Shown: positions 36,201-44,364, counted from the first letter of the stretch. The stretch is DNA of 64,000 nt from Burkholderia pyrrocinia (GCF_003330765.1 NZ_CP024902.1:1860001-1924000); one strand, 5' to 3'. Translations and numbers: made by a program. The notes: generated by a model not told the origin, from the sequence alone.

Positions 36201-36940
36201 GCGGCTATCTCGGCCGTCCGGCGCTGACCGCCGAGCGCTTCGTGCCCGATCCGTTCGTGCCGGGCGCGCGCATGTACCGCACGGGCGACCTCGCGCGACG
36301 GCGCGCCGACGGCGCGCTCGACTACCTCGGCCGTGTCGACACGCAGGTGAAGCTGCGCGGCCAGCGGATCGAGCCCGGCGAGATCGAAGCGCTGCTGCGC
36401 GCGGCACCCGGCGTGAACGATGCGGTCGTGATCGTGCGCGACGAACAGCTGATCGGCTATGTCGCACGCGGTGACGCGGGCCCGCTCGATCGCGCGGCGC
36501 TGCTCGACGCGTTGCGCGCGCAATTGCCGGCCTACATGGTGCCGTCGCAACTGATCGAACTCGACGCATTGCCCGTCACGCCGAATGGCAAGTGCGACCG
36601 CCATGCGTTGCCCGCGCCGGTGCGCGAAGCGGCCGACGCCGTCGAACTGGCGACCGATACCGAACGCGCGCTCGCGGACATCTGGCAACGCGTGCTGCAC
36701 GTGGACGCGATCGGCCGAGACGGCGATTTCTTCCTGCTCGGCGGCCATTCGCTGCTTGCGACGCAGGCCCACGCGCAGGCGAACCTGCACTGGGGGCTTG
36801 CAATGCCGCTGCGCACACTGTTCGACACGCGCACGCTGGCGCGCTGCGCGGAAGCGATCGACGCGGCCTGCGCGGCGCGCGGCGTAACCGATGCGGCGAG
36901 CGCGATCGACGCGCTGCTCGGTGAACTGGAAACCCAATAA
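27275..36940 (+). CDS. orbI: OrbI, ornibactin nonribosomal peptide synthetase, three modules
   Basis: 3221 aa. Order: A1 (~1-525), carrier 1 (GADSLAAM, Ser556), C1 (HHAITDG, His758), A2 (core YLIYTSGSTGTPKG ~1226), carrier 2 (GGDSILVL, Ser1625), epimerase (HHAIVDGVSW, His1812), C2 (HHVLLDGW, His2289), A3 (~2766), carrier 3 (GGHSLLAT, Ser3159). There is no starter C domain. Pocket residues read by eye: A1 DAEAAGGISK, related to the OrbJ pocket and assigned to modified hydroxyornithine; A2 DLTKVGHVGK, the Asp code; A3 DVWHVSLIDK, the Ser code. E after the Asp module fits D-threo-beta-OH-Asp. It thus builds acyl-OH-Orn, D-OH-Asp, Ser. The ATG at 27275 with GAAGGAT is preferred to a TTG at 27239. 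Nine nt separate it from orbJ. Confidence 0.95.
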   Translation: MTSFPTALHHRIRELARVAPDAPAIAAPFQNDLRLSRGALDARASRLARQLRAAGVGAEVRVGVCVERSCELFVALLAVLKAGGVFVPLDTRHPAARLDWIVQDAQLRHGIVDEAGRAALGTPFEHAFDAAAEAAGEQDFAATDDEVPVHPRSAAYMIYTSGSTGTPKAVVVEHGPLAAHCDALAAALPIEAGDRLLHFASVNFDAAHECWLAPLAVGASVTIAPPQPFAPDAAHALMVRESVGVAAFPPAYLREFAAVAARDGVPPALRVLAFGGEALPQQAFEFVRRTFPSVRLINGYGPTEAVISPMLWPVEPGETPVLAADDAYASLPIGRAIGPRVARIDAGDAGEAGELLLGGVCLARGYHGRPALTAERFIPDPDGEPGARVYRTGDLARLRDDGAFDYLGRLDDQVQVRGVRVEPAEIAACLRSHPAVADAAVVAEAGNGPTRLIACVALRAAADDAALKAHVAAQLPAAWQPHRFVRCDALPYTLNGKIDRAALRERIAAARDLTQGAGDAPRTPTEQQIATLWQTLLGLDAAPSRDDRFFALGADSLAAMQLQAAIRAALRVNLRLDTLFADPALAELAETVDRSERETGEPLAAISARRATADAAASGAPHVDRAASLAQQRFWVLAQTRDASAAYHIAAHWTIDGVLERDALQRALDHVIERHEAWRTTLVDNDDGVVMQRIHAHLPVSIAEIDLRDQPPAARDAQAARLAEHDAAEPFDLAHGPLLRATLVVLADDRHRLLLTAHHAITDGWSSRCAFDELSAAYRAVAEGREPSLPDLPIQYADYADWQRDMLAGGEGERQLDYWRGALRDVPGPIALPVDRQPGAARTLQGARVSVRLPDAVAADVRQLARDAQATVFTVLLAALDAWLSRLTGATDIVVAVPVAHRQRAETRALLGLFLNTVALRVRVAPTLPFRALVDAARTAALDAVAHQDVPFERVVDAVKPPVKRGDEWLRVKFAQQFDARHDSVLPGATAVATPGPDLAARFDFALDFTDDANGIELVAAYATDCIDTDTARAWLDSYAALVGVAAHDPQRTTAALPCDASAASRQPRDGRALRVEHADIVAAFARQAAAYPHRVALADASASLTFAELDDASNRIAHALTQRGVAAEAPVVVCIERSACFVVGLLGALKAGALAVLLDPAQPAARLAAAAADCGTRWALVAETAAWPAGIDAQPLDVDTLAQDTTLAHAAGVRVAPHPEQGAYLIYTSGSTGTPKGVVVSHGALADYVQGMLDELAFAPDASFAMVSTVAADLGHTTLFGALCAGRTLHLLPAACAFDPDAFADEMRRRDVGVLKIVPSHLQALLDARVPAGVLPRHALVTGGETLTWALVARVAALAPACRVINHYGPTEATVGAIACDTASIAADARDPASGVPLGLPLPNARALVLDAFGACVPAGATGELYLGGPGVARGYLGRPAQTAERFVPDPFASGARLYRTGDRVRLRADGRLAFLGRIDDQVKIRGYRVEPGEVSAAVRAAGTIAQAETLAIDHDGRLRLATFVVMRDGAAFDEAAVRAALAAKLPDYMVPAQFAALARLPVTANGKIDRAALRDLAAAPVVIASGDAPQGAVETVLAEVWQAVLKAPQVGRDDNFFELGGDSILVLQVIARARKRGVRFTPKQLFDGPTVAELARIAKTDDATAAAQPAIAAATAVATPAAAPILTPAQQRFFALDVPQRGHWNQSVAFDVRGSFDADAFARAFDALLTHHDAFRQRFARGTDGTWHASDAAKPYDALPFVEVAARDEADALARFDALQRRLDLGRGPLACACAARLPDGSTQLYLAIHHAIVDGVSWRILLDDLDTAYRAACERTSARLSQPGLRADAWAARLARAATEPASPFAAEAAYWAGMAQGDDLVPDHPDAAATNADAAVVVQTIDAALTRAALADAHAAYRTQTIELLGAALALALAGVRGAASCRIELEGHGREALFDDADASRTIGWLTSHYPVTLPVAATARDTLCAVKDTLRAVPHKGLGFGVLAHYGDAATRTALAAVPRPRVTFNYLGQFDAPRDAMLVPRFGGTGVERDRQGPLGNALAIHAYLDTDRDGARTLKLHWVYGAPQFERATIDAFAERFAAALRELVDASASRVAHRGGGATPGDFPLAQAAGLTQAAIERAPLDWRAIDDVYPLSPMQQGILFHALFAPGHASYVNQLVATATALDADRLAAAFDASVARHDILRTSVMPDEAAPLQCVHRHAQMPVEQLDWRTRGDTLDADFDAWLAADRARGFDWREPPLMRLTLIRVTDDAWRIVWTRHHVLLDGWSTARLLGDVLRDYRDPDAVSPFASRPALRYRDFIAWLGTRDRDADERFWTDRLARLDAPTLIAERAADRADAEMVTWRATLGADAMTRVAQTARALKLTVNTLVQGAWALALQRMTHQPAVAFGATVAGRPDALADVDTVLGLFINTLPVITAPAPQQRAADWLQALQRDNAAAAEHAHTPLADIQRWARGAGGALFDTLVVFENYPVDDTARDADPRALALSGVHSIEATDFALTLVIESGAELTIDYGYDTARVDARQVETWHRAFACALDALARTPDALLGTLSIADDATRDALALAQDIARAWPASQRQPLHLQFAEAARATPEAIALEYADIHGGVHRATYRELDIGTSRIAAALRRRGVRPDTPVALCVERSFDMVMALVGVLKAGAAYLPVDPDYPAERIAYLLRDARPAVAITQAHLREQVDAALGDGTATQLLTVADLLADDVDDAPAGVAAAIDDARLAYLIYTSGSTGKPKGAGNTHGALANRIAWMQDAYRLTRDDVVLHKTPFGFDVSVWEFVWPLAIGAKLAIAAPGDHRDPARLAAAIHAHGVTVLHFVPSMLAAFAAYLDDFPAAAQCDSVRLIVASGEVLAPELVAKLARLLPNATLVNLYGPTEAAIDVSHWTCGPDDANAAAVPIGHPIANLQLHVLDAAWQPVPAGATGELYLAGAGLARGYLGRPALTAERFVPDPFVPGARMYRTGDLARRRADGALDYLGRVDTQVKLRGQRIEPGEIEALLRAAPGVNDAVVIVRDEQLIGYVARGDAGPLDRAALLDALRAQLPAYMVPSQLIELDALPVTPNGKCDRHALPAPVREAADAVELATDTERALADIWQRVLHVDAIGRDGDFFLLGGHSLLATQAHAQANLHWGLAMPLRTLFDTRTLARCAEAIDAACAARGVTDAASAIDALLGELETQ

Positions 36941-36949
36941 GGACGACGG

Positions 36950-39900
36950 ATGACGAAGGTTCAACCCGACTGGCTCGCGCTCGCAACGCGTTTCGCGCAA
37001 CTGCCCGACGCGCAGCGCGCGGTCTTCATCGACAAGCTCGGCACGGCCGGCATCGACTTTCGCGTGCTGCCGATCCCGCCGCGCACGCCGCGCAGCGACC
37101 GCGTACCGGCGTCGTTCGCGCAGACGCGGCTGTGGCTGCATGCGCGGCTGATCGATGCGCCCGACGCGTATCACATCACCGAGCGTCTGGCGCTGACGGG
37201 CCCGCTCGACGCGCATGCGCTGCGTCTCGCGTGCGACGCGCTGATCGCGCGCCACGAAGCGCTGCGCACGACCTTCGACGAAGCGCAGGACGGCGGCGCG
37301 CAAACGATCCACGCGCCGTTGCGCTGCCCGTGGCGCGAAACGGATCTCGAAGCGCTGCCAGACGCGCAGCGCCTCGCGCGCGCGGAGGCCGTCGCGACGG
37401 CCGACGAAGCCGAACCGTTCGATCTCGGCGCGGCGCCGCTCGTGCGCGCGCACCTGTTGCGCTTCGATGCGACGCATCACTGGCTCGCGCTGACGGTGCA
37501 CCACATCGTGTCGGACGGCTGGTCGTCGGGCGTGATGCTGGAGGAACTCGCGGCGTTCTATCGCGCGTATGCGTCGGACAAACCGGTGGCACTCGCGCCG
37601 CTGCCGATCCAGTACGCCGACTACGCGCTGTGGCAGCGTCGCTGGCTCGACGCCGGCGAACGCGATCGCCAGCTCGCGTTCTGGCGCGAACGGCTCGATC
37701 CGCAACGCGGCGTGCTGACGCTGCCGGGCGCGACCGCACGCCCGGCGCGCCGCAGCGCGCGCGGCGCGCGTCACGTGTTTTCGCTCGACGCGCGGGTCGG
37801 TGCGCAACTGCGCGCATTCGCGGCGGCATCGGGCGCGACGCCGTTCGCGGTGCTGCTGGCGGCCCTCGATGCGCTGCTGGCGCGTGCGACCGGCGATGCG
37901 CGGATCTGCGTCGGCGTGCCGGCCGCGAACCGCGAACGCGCGGAGGTCGCCGGCCTGATCGGCTTCTTCGTCAACACGCTTGCCATCGACGTCGACGTGC
38001 CCGCGCACGGCGATTTCTCGTCGCTCGTCGCGCGCACGCAGCGCGCACTCGTCGACGCGCAGATGCATCAGGACGTGCCGTTCGAGCAGGTGGTCGATGC
38101 GCTCGGCGTGCCGCGCAGCGCGAGCCATCATCCGCTGTTCCAGGTGATGGCCGCGTATGGCGAGCGCCGTGCGCTGCCGGCGCTCGGCGCGGCGTCGGCC
38201 GCGCTGCTGCCGTCCGGCACGCCGTCCGCGAAATTCGACCTGACGCTCGCCGTCGAGGCGACGCCGGACGGCACATTCGACGCCGCATTCATCTACGCGC
38301 TCGACCTGTTCGATGCCGATGCGATCGCACGGCTGGCCGCGCGCTTCGTCACGCTGCTCGGCGATGCGCTCGCGCGCCCCGACATGCCGGTCGGCGATCT
38401 CGACTGGCTGCCCGCCGATGAGCGTGCGCAACTCTTTGCATGGAACGCGCCGGCGGGCGCGACCGAAGCCGAACCGTTCGTGCCCGTGCACGCGCGCATC
38501 GCCGCACATGCATGTGCGCGGCCCGACGCACGCGGCGTCGCCGATATCGATCGCGCGCTGACGCGTGGCGAAGTCGACGCGCGTGCGGCGCGCCTGGCGC
38601 GCCAGCTGGTTGCGGCCGGCGTGCGGCCGGAAATGCGTGTCGGGGTTGCGCTGCAGCGCTCGGTCGACCTGCTCGTCGCGCTGATCGCGGTGCTGAAGTC
38701 GGGCGCCGCGTTCGTGCCGCTCGATCCGGCCCATCCGCGCGAACGGCTCGCGCAGATCGTCGGCGATGCAAACATCGCGCACGTACTGGCCGACGGTGCG
38801 AGCGCCGCGTCGCTGCCGGAGCTGCCGGCACTGCGCGTCTGGCGCGCCGATGAAATCGATGCGCTCGACGAAGCCGCGGAAGTCGCGCTGCCCGATGTGC
38901 AGCCCGGTCACGCGGCTTACGCGATCTACACGTCGGGTTCGACCGGCAAGCCGAAGGGCGTGATCGTCGACCATGCGTCGTTCGCGCTGCATTGCGCGGC
39001 GATTGCCGAGCGCTATGGCGCGGGCGAGCAGGACGTGTTCCTGCTGTTCCAGTCGGTCAACTTCGACGGCGCGCACGAAGGCTGGTTTTCGCAATACATG
39101 TCGGGCGCCGCCGTGTCGGTGACGGCCGACGTGCTGTGGCCGCCCGCGCAGACCTGCGCGATGATGGTCCGCGACGGCGTGACGATGACCTACGTGCCGC
39201 CCGGCTGCGCCGCGCAGCTCGCTGAATGGGCACTCGCGCACGGCGCGCCGCCGACGCTGCGTTCGCTGACCGTCGGCGGCGAAGCGACGTCGCGCGAGGC
39301 GTTCGCGATGCTGCGCCGTGCGCTGCCGAACGTGCGCGTGGTCAACGGCTACGGCCCGACTGAGACGGTCATCACGCCGACGCTGTGGATGTTCCGGCCC
39401 GGCGACGATCTCGCGAAGCTCGGCGACGCCGCGTATCTGCCGATCGGCACGCTGGTCGGCGCGCGCACCGCACATGTGCTCGACGAGCGGCTGCATCCGT
39501 TGCCGGTCGGCGTGATCGGCGAGCTGTATCTGGGCGGCGAGGGGATCGGCGTCGCGCGCGGCTATCTCGACCGCCCGGCGCTGACGGCCGAGCGCTTCGT
39601 GCCCGATCCGTACGGCGCACCGGGCGCGCGCCTGTACCGCACGGGCGACCTCGTGCGGCGCCGCGCGGACGGCGTGTTCGACTTCATCGGCCGCGTCGAC
39701 CACCAGGTGAAGCTGCGCGGGCTGCGCATCGAGCTTGGCGAGATCGAGGCACAGCTGGCCGCGCACGACGCGGTGCGCGAAGCGTGCGCGGTCGTGCACG
39801 GGCAGGGCGCGCACGCGCAGCTCGTCGCGTATGTCGAGCTGACCGCCGACGCGCGGGCGGCCGCGCAGCCGATCGAAGCCGCGACGCTCGACGCGCACCT

Positions 39901-41941
39901 GCGCCGCACGCTGCCCGACTACATGGTGCCTGCGCAACTGATCGTGCTCGACGCGCTGCCGCGCAATGCGAACAGCAAGGTCGATCGCGCGCGGCTGCCG
40001 GCGCCGGTGCGCGTCGAGCGCGCGTACGAAGCACCGCACGACGGCGATGAAGCCGCGCTCGCGGCGATCTGGCGCGACGTGCTGAATCTCGAGCGCGTCG
40101 GTCGCGGCGATCACTTCTTCGATCTCGGCGGCCATTCGCTCGCCGCCGTGCGCGTCGCGACGCGCGTGGCCGAACGGCTCGGCCGCGACGTGCCGGTGCG
40201 CGCGCTGTTCGAAGCGCCCGTGCTCGCACAGTACGCGCTTCAGGTGGCCGACGCGCCGAGCGCCGCGCATGCCGGCGCCGCGGCGCCCGGTGTCGCGGTT
40301 GCCAAACCCGACGCGCACGGCGTGTGGCCGCTGTCGCCCGCGCAGCTCGGCCTGTGGTTCCTGTGGCGCGCGCAGCCGAACAACGCTGCGTACAACATTC
40401 CGGTCGCACTGCGCATGCGCGGCCCGCTCGACGTCGATGCGCTGCGCACCGCGTTCTCGGACGCGGCGGCCGTGCATCCGGCGCTGCGCACGCGGCTCGT
40501 CGCCCGCGACGGCGCGCTGCCGGGCCAGCGGATCGACGCGGCGGCGCCGGTCGCGCTGCCGGTCGTCGACCTGTCGGTGCAGCCCGACGCGCTCGCCTGT
40601 GCGGCGGCACTGACCGACGAGGATGCACTCGCGCCGTTCGACCTCGCGGCCGATGCGCCGCTGTGGCGCGCACGCGTGCTGCGGCTCGGCGCGGACGACC
40701 ACGTGCTGTCGGTGACGATCCATCACATCGTGTCGGACGGCGAATCGATCGAGCTGTGGCTCGACGCGGTTCGCGCACGCTATGTCGCCCGCGTGCACGG
40801 CAGCACGGTGCCGGCCGCAGAAGCCGTCCAACTGGCCGTGCCGCTCGTGCTGCCCGCGCCGTGCCATCCGGCCCGCATCGCGTACTGGCGCGACGCGCTG
40901 GCCGATCTGCCGTCGCGCGTGCTGCCTCAGCGCGCAGACGCTCCGGCCGTGCCGCAATGGCGCGCAGCACGCATCGCGTTCGAATTCGACGCGCCGCTGA
41001 TCCGCGCCGCGCGCAACGCCGCGTCGGCCGCGCACGCGACGCTGCCGATGCTGCTGCACGCGGCGCTCAATACCGCGCTGTTCCGCGCGACGGGCCTGGC
41101 CGACCAGCCGGTCGGCGTGCTCGCGTCGACGCGCGCGCTGACGGGCGACGCGGCACGCGATGCGCTCGGCCTCTTCATCAATTCGGTCGTCGTGCGCACG
41201 CGGATCGATCCGGCCGCCCGCCGCGCGGATGTGCTCGCGCAGGTGCGCGACACGGCGCTCGCCGCGTATGCGCATGCCGACGTGCCGTTCGCCGACGTCG
41301 TCGCAGCGCTGCGCGTGCCGCGGGCCGCGCAGGCCAATCCGCTGTTCCAGGTGATGTTCAACTACCTGCGCCCGACGGGCGCCGCTGAGCGCGACTGGGC
41401 CGGCCTGTCGCTCGCGGCATTCGACGACGTGCGCCATCGCGTCGTGTTCACGCTGGAGCTGGACGTCGTCGAGCATCCGGACGGCGGCGTGAGCGCCGCG
41501 TTCTCGTATGCGGACGAGCTGCTCGACGGCGGCTTCGTCGATGCGCTCGTCGATGTCTATCACGACGAAGTCGCGCGCTTCGCCGGTGCGTCGGAAGCGG
41601 CGCTCGGCGCGCCCGATGCGCGTGCCGTCGCGCCGGCGGCCTGCATCGCACAAGCAAGCGGCGACGCACACGCCGCCGCACCGTTACGTGCGCTGCACGC
41701 GGCTGCCGCGCTCGCGGCGCTGTGGTCGGACACGTTCGCGACGGCCGCGCCCGAGCCCGGCGCAGACCTGTTCGAAGCCGGCGCGACGTCGTTCGATGTC
41801 GTGCGCTTCGTCGACGCGGCCGGACGTGCCGGTTACGCGCTGACGGTCGCTGACGTGTTCGCGTCGCCGACGCTCGCGGCACTCGGCGCGCGGCTCGATG
41901 CGCGGACGGAAACGGGACAGGAGGAGCGCCATGCTGGCTGA
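36950..41941 (+). CDS. orbJ: OrbJ, ornibactin nonribosomal peptide synthetase, final module
   Basis: 1663 aa. Order: C3 (HHIVSDGW, His ~184), A4 (core YAIYTSGSTGKPKG ~657), carrier 4 (GGHSLAAV, Ser1063), C4 (HHIVSDG, His ~1258), and a C-terminal carrier-like tail (LFEAGATSFDVV, Ser1614). The A4 pocket reads DGEYTGGITK, assigned to formyl-hydroxyornithine. There is no thioesterase; the terminal C domain is the accepted route for release by condensation with putrescine. The extra carrier-like domain after it is odd: the loop is GATS rather than GGHS/GGDS, though the serine is kept. It begins AAGGA-ATG 9 nt after orbI and overlaps orbK by 11 nt. Confidence 0.94.
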   Translation: MTKVQPDWLALATRFAQLPDAQRAVFIDKLGTAGIDFRVLPIPPRTPRSDRVPASFAQTRLWLHARLIDAPDAYHITERLALTGPLDAHALRLACDALIARHEALRTTFDEAQDGGAQTIHAPLRCPWRETDLEALPDAQRLARAEAVATADEAEPFDLGAAPLVRAHLLRFDATHHWLALTVHHIVSDGWSSGVMLEELAAFYRAYASDKPVALAPLPIQYADYALWQRRWLDAGERDRQLAFWRERLDPQRGVLTLPGATARPARRSARGARHVFSLDARVGAQLRAFAAASGATPFAVLLAALDALLARATGDARICVGVPAANRERAEVAGLIGFFVNTLAIDVDVPAHGDFSSLVARTQRALVDAQMHQDVPFEQVVDALGVPRSASHHPLFQVMAAYGERRALPALGAASAALLPSGTPSAKFDLTLAVEATPDGTFDAAFIYALDLFDADAIARLAARFVTLLGDALARPDMPVGDLDWLPADERAQLFAWNAPAGATEAEPFVPVHARIAAHACARPDARGVADIDRALTRGEVDARAARLARQLVAAGVRPEMRVGVALQRSVDLLVALIAVLKSGAAFVPLDPAHPRERLAQIVGDANIAHVLADGASAASLPELPALRVWRADEIDALDEAAEVALPDVQPGHAAYAIYTSGSTGKPKGVIVDHASFALHCAAIAERYGAGEQDVFLLFQSVNFDGAHEGWFSQYMSGAAVSVTADVLWPPAQTCAMMVRDGVTMTYVPPGCAAQLAEWALAHGAPPTLRSLTVGGEATSREAFAMLRRALPNVRVVNGYGPTETVITPTLWMFRPGDDLAKLGDAAYLPIGTLVGARTAHVLDERLHPLPVGVIGELYLGGEGIGVARGYLDRPALTAERFVPDPYGAPGARLYRTGDLVRRRADGVFDFIGRVDHQVKLRGLRIELGEIEAQLAAHDAVREACAVVHGQGAHAQLVAYVELTADARAAAQPIEAATLDAHLRRTLPDYMVPAQLIVLDALPRNANSKVDRARLPAPVRVERAYEAPHDGDEAALAAIWRDVLNLERVGRGDHFFDLGGHSLAAVRVATRVAERLGRDVPVRALFEAPVLAQYALQVADAPSAAHAGAAAPGVAVAKPDAHGVWPLSPAQLGLWFLWRAQPNNAAYNIPVALRMRGPLDVDALRTAFSDAAAVHPALRTRLVARDGALPGQRIDAAAPVALPVVDLSVQPDALACAAALTDEDALAPFDLAADAPLWRARVLRLGADDHVLSVTIHHIVSDGESIELWLDAVRARYVARVHGSTVPAAEAVQLAVPLVLPAPCHPARIAYWRDALADLPSRVLPQRADAPAVPQWRAARIAFEFDAPLIRAARNAASAAHATLPMLLHAALNTALFRATGLADQPVGVLASTRALTGDAARDALGLFINSVVVRTRIDPAARRADVLAQVRDTALAAYAHADVPFADVVAALRVPRAAQANPLFQVMFNYLRPTGAAERDWAGLSLAAFDDVRHRVVFTLELDVVEHPDGGVSAAFSYADELLDGGFVDALVDVYHDEVARFAGASEAALGAPDARAVAPAACIAQASGDAHAAAPLRALHAAAALAALWSDTFATAAPEPGADLFEAGATSFDVVRFVDAAGRAGYALTVADVFASPTLAALGARLDARTETGQEERHAG

Positions 41942-42935
41942 AGTGCGTCCGGACGGATTCACGATGCTCGATACATACCGTCTCGCATTCGCGGACGGCC
42001 TGTTCGCCGCACGCGACGGCGCGGAGATCCGCGTCGCGCAGGGCGACGGCATCGGCGCGCAGTTGCTGCGCGCGCAACTCGCGGACGACGGCACGCTGCG
42101 CCTCGTCGCGTACAACCATCGCGCGGCGCCGGCCGACCAGCGGCGCGCGCTGCTGGCCGCGCTGGCCGCCGCGTTTTCGGACGGCGCGCAGCACGCGGCG
42201 ATCCGGCTCGATCCGGCGGCGTGGCCGGCGGTGGCGCTCGATGCGCTGCGCGCGAGCGGCGTGCTCGCCGACGGCGGTCGCTGCGTGCGCGACGGCTGGG
42301 CGCAGCAGGCCGATCTGTGGCTCGTCGGCCCGCATCTGCCGTGCGCGACGCTGCCGATGTTCACCGACGGCCGGCGTCACCCGCGCCGGCCGCCCGCGCC
42401 GCGCGGCGACGTCTACGCGCGCGACCTGCCGGCGCTTGGCGTGCGCTTCACGCTGCGCGGCTGGCAGCCGGCGGAGGACACCGAGCGGCTCGCGCGCTGG
42501 TTCGACGAGCCGCGCGTGCGCGACGGCTGGCCGGGCGCGCAGCCCGACGCCGATCCGCACGTGACGCCGCTCGTCGGCTGTTTTGACGGCGAACCGTTCG
42601 CGTATGTCGAGGCGTTCTGGCTGAAGGAGGACGCGCTGGCGCCGCACGTCGCGGCGCGCGATTACGACCGCGGGCTGCGGATGCTGGTCGGCGAATCGCG
42701 CTGGCGCGGCCCGCATTGCGTCGCGGGCTGGCTGCCGTCCGTCGTGCATTACCTGTTTCTCGACGACCCACGTACCGAAGCGGTCGGCTGTGCCGTTCCG
42801 GCCGGCCACGCGCGGGTTGCCGACCATCTCGCGCGGCATGGCTTCGCGCGGCAGCGCCGTCTCGCGCTGGCCGACGCGCAGCCGCTGTGGATGCGCACGC
42901 TGCGCGAGACGTTCTTCTCCGGCCGTCACGTCTGA
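41931..42935 (+). CDS. orbK: OrbK, siderophore-type GNAT acyltransferase
   Basis: 334 aa, IucB/RhbD-like N-hydroxy acyltransferase family. The C-terminal GNAT domain (~residues 150-330) has GDVYARDLPALGVRFTLRGW, VEAFWLKEDALAPH and DYDRGLRMLVGESRWRG, the family's acyl-CoA and substrate region. It is a paralogue of OrbL, encoded four genes on. Either could acylate N5-hydroxyornithine with the 3-hydroxy fatty acid of ornibactin. OrbL is usually given that job, so OrbK's own step is not settled. A strong AGGAGG (41919-41924) sets ATG 41931 inside the end of orbJ. Confidence 0.82.
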   Translation: MLAEVRPDGFTMLDTYRLAFADGLFAARDGAEIRVAQGDGIGAQLLRAQLADDGTLRLVAYNHRAAPADQRRALLAALAAAFSDGAQHAAIRLDPAAWPAVALDALRASGVLADGGRCVRDGWAQQADLWLVGPHLPCATLPMFTDGRRHPRRPPAPRGDVYARDLPALGVRFTLRGWQPAEDTERLARWFDEPRVRDGWPGAQPDADPHVTPLVGCFDGEPFAYVEAFWLKEDALAPHVAARDYDRGLRMLVGESRWRGPHCVAGWLPSVVHYLFLDDPRTEAVGCAVPAGHARVADHLARHGFARQRRLALADAQPLWMRTLRETFFSGRHV

Positions 42936-42967
42936 CGGGCCGGATTCACCGACAAGGGAGCTGAAAC

Positions 42968-44344
42968 ATGCAGAGAGAAACCGTATTCGACCTGATCGGC
43001 GTTGGCTTCGGGCCGTCGAATCTGGCGCTGGCCGTGCGCCTCGCGGAGCGCAGCGGCGCGCGCACGTTCGCCCATTGTTTCGTCGAGCGCCAGCCGGAAT
43101 TCGGCTGGCATCGCGGGATGCTGCTCGACGACTGCCGGATGCAGATTTCGTTTCTGAAGGATCTCGTCACGATGCGCGATCCGAAAAGCCGCTACACGTT
43201 CATCAACTACCTGTTCGAACGCGGCCGGCTGAACGAATTCGTCAACCTGAAGAACTTCTATCCGACCCGCGTCGAATTCCACGATTACCTGAGCTGGGTC
43301 GCCGATGCGTTCGACGATCGCGTCCATTACAGCGAGACCGTGCTGGCGATCGAGCCCGTGCGCGGCGACGGCGCGCGGATCGACGCGCTGCGCGTGCTGT
43401 CGCGCGATGCCGCCGGCCACGAGCGCCAGCGCGTCACGCGTGCGCTGTCGGTCGGTGTCGGCGGCACGCCCGCGATTCCGGACGCATTCGCCGCGCTCGG
43501 CCGTGATCGCGTGATCCATTCGTCGTCGTATCTCACCGACATCGACCGGCTCGTCGCGTCGCCGGACGGCGAGCGCCGCCGCGTCGCGGTGATCGGCGCG
43601 GGGCAGAGCGCGGCCGAGGTGTTCATCGACCTCGCGCGCCGCTTCCCGCATGTCGACGCGAGCCTGGTGATGCGCGCCGGCGCGTTGAAACCGGCCGACG
43701 ACAGCCCGTTCGTCAACGAGATCTTCAGCCCCGCGTTCACCGACGTCGTCTATGCGCAGCCGCACGACGCGCGCCGCGCGCTGCTCGAGCGCTATCGCGA
43801 TACGAACTACGCGGTGGTCGACCGGCCGCTGATCGAGCAGATCTACGAAATGCTGTACCTGCAGCGCATCGACGGCACGCCGCGTCATGCGCTGCTCGCG
43901 AACAGCGCAATCGAGGCCGCGGCGCGCACCGCCGACGGCCGCATCGAGCTGACGCTGCGCGACCGGATGAGCGGCGACACGCGCGTCGAGTGCTTCGACG
44001 CGCTCGTGCTCGCGACGGGCTACCGCCGCGACACGCATTCGGCGCTGCTCGAAGGGCTCGCGCCGCACCTGGGCGACGCGCTCACGCGCGGCGATGTCAC
44101 GCGCGACTACCTGCTTGCGACGCCCGAGCACTTCGCGCCGCGCATCTACCTGCAAGGCTGCTGCGAAGACAGCCACGGATTGTCCGACACGCTGCTGTCG
44201 GTCCTGGCGCGCCGCGCGGACGAAATCTGCGCGTCGCTCGAAGACGGGATCGCGCCCGCCCATGACGATGGCGCGGCCCGGGCACCGCAGGAAAAACGAC
44301 AGGAAAACGGGGTGAGCGCGGGCCGGATGGCTTTCGCTCTTTGA
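42968..44344 (+). CDS. pvdA: PvdA, L-ornithine N5-monooxygenase
   Basis: 458 aa. FAD-binding motif DLIGVGFGPSNLALAVRL at the N-terminus, NADPH-binding motif VAVIGAGQSAAEVFIDLARR (~residue 210), and the C-terminal DALVLATGYRRDTH (~340) typical of siderophore N-monooxygenases. The reaction is Orn + O2 + NADPH to N5-hydroxyornithine, the first committed step for both hydroxamate residues. It lies 32 nt after orbK with GGGAGCTG before the ATG. The sequence is full length with all cofactor motifs intact. Confidence 0.95.
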   Translation: MQRETVFDLIGVGFGPSNLALAVRLAERSGARTFAHCFVERQPEFGWHRGMLLDDCRMQISFLKDLVTMRDPKSRYTFINYLFERGRLNEFVNLKNFYPTRVEFHDYLSWVADAFDDRVHYSETVLAIEPVRGDGARIDALRVLSRDAAGHERQRVTRALSVGVGGTPAIPDAFAALGRDRVIHSSSYLTDIDRLVASPDGERRRVAVIGAGQSAAEVFIDLARRFPHVDASLVMRAGALKPADDSPFVNEIFSPAFTDVVYAQPHDARRALLERYRDTNYAVVDRPLIEQIYEMLYLQRIDGTPRHALLANSAIEAAARTADGRIELTLRDRMSGDTRVECFDALVLATGYRRDTHSALLEGLAPHLGDALTRGDVTRDYLLATPEHFAPRIYLQGCCEDSHGLSDTLLSVLARRADEICASLEDGIAPAHDDGAARAPQEKRQENGVSAGRMAFAL

Positions 44345-44364
44345 CAAAGGCGCGGTGAGACCGC

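Noticed and set aside
29009..41671. A 4220-codon open frame on the minus strand opposite orbI and orbJ
   Set aside because: It is antiparallel to clear NRPS domains, is dominated by Arg, Ala and His as expected from GC-rich antisense, and shows no domain pattern.
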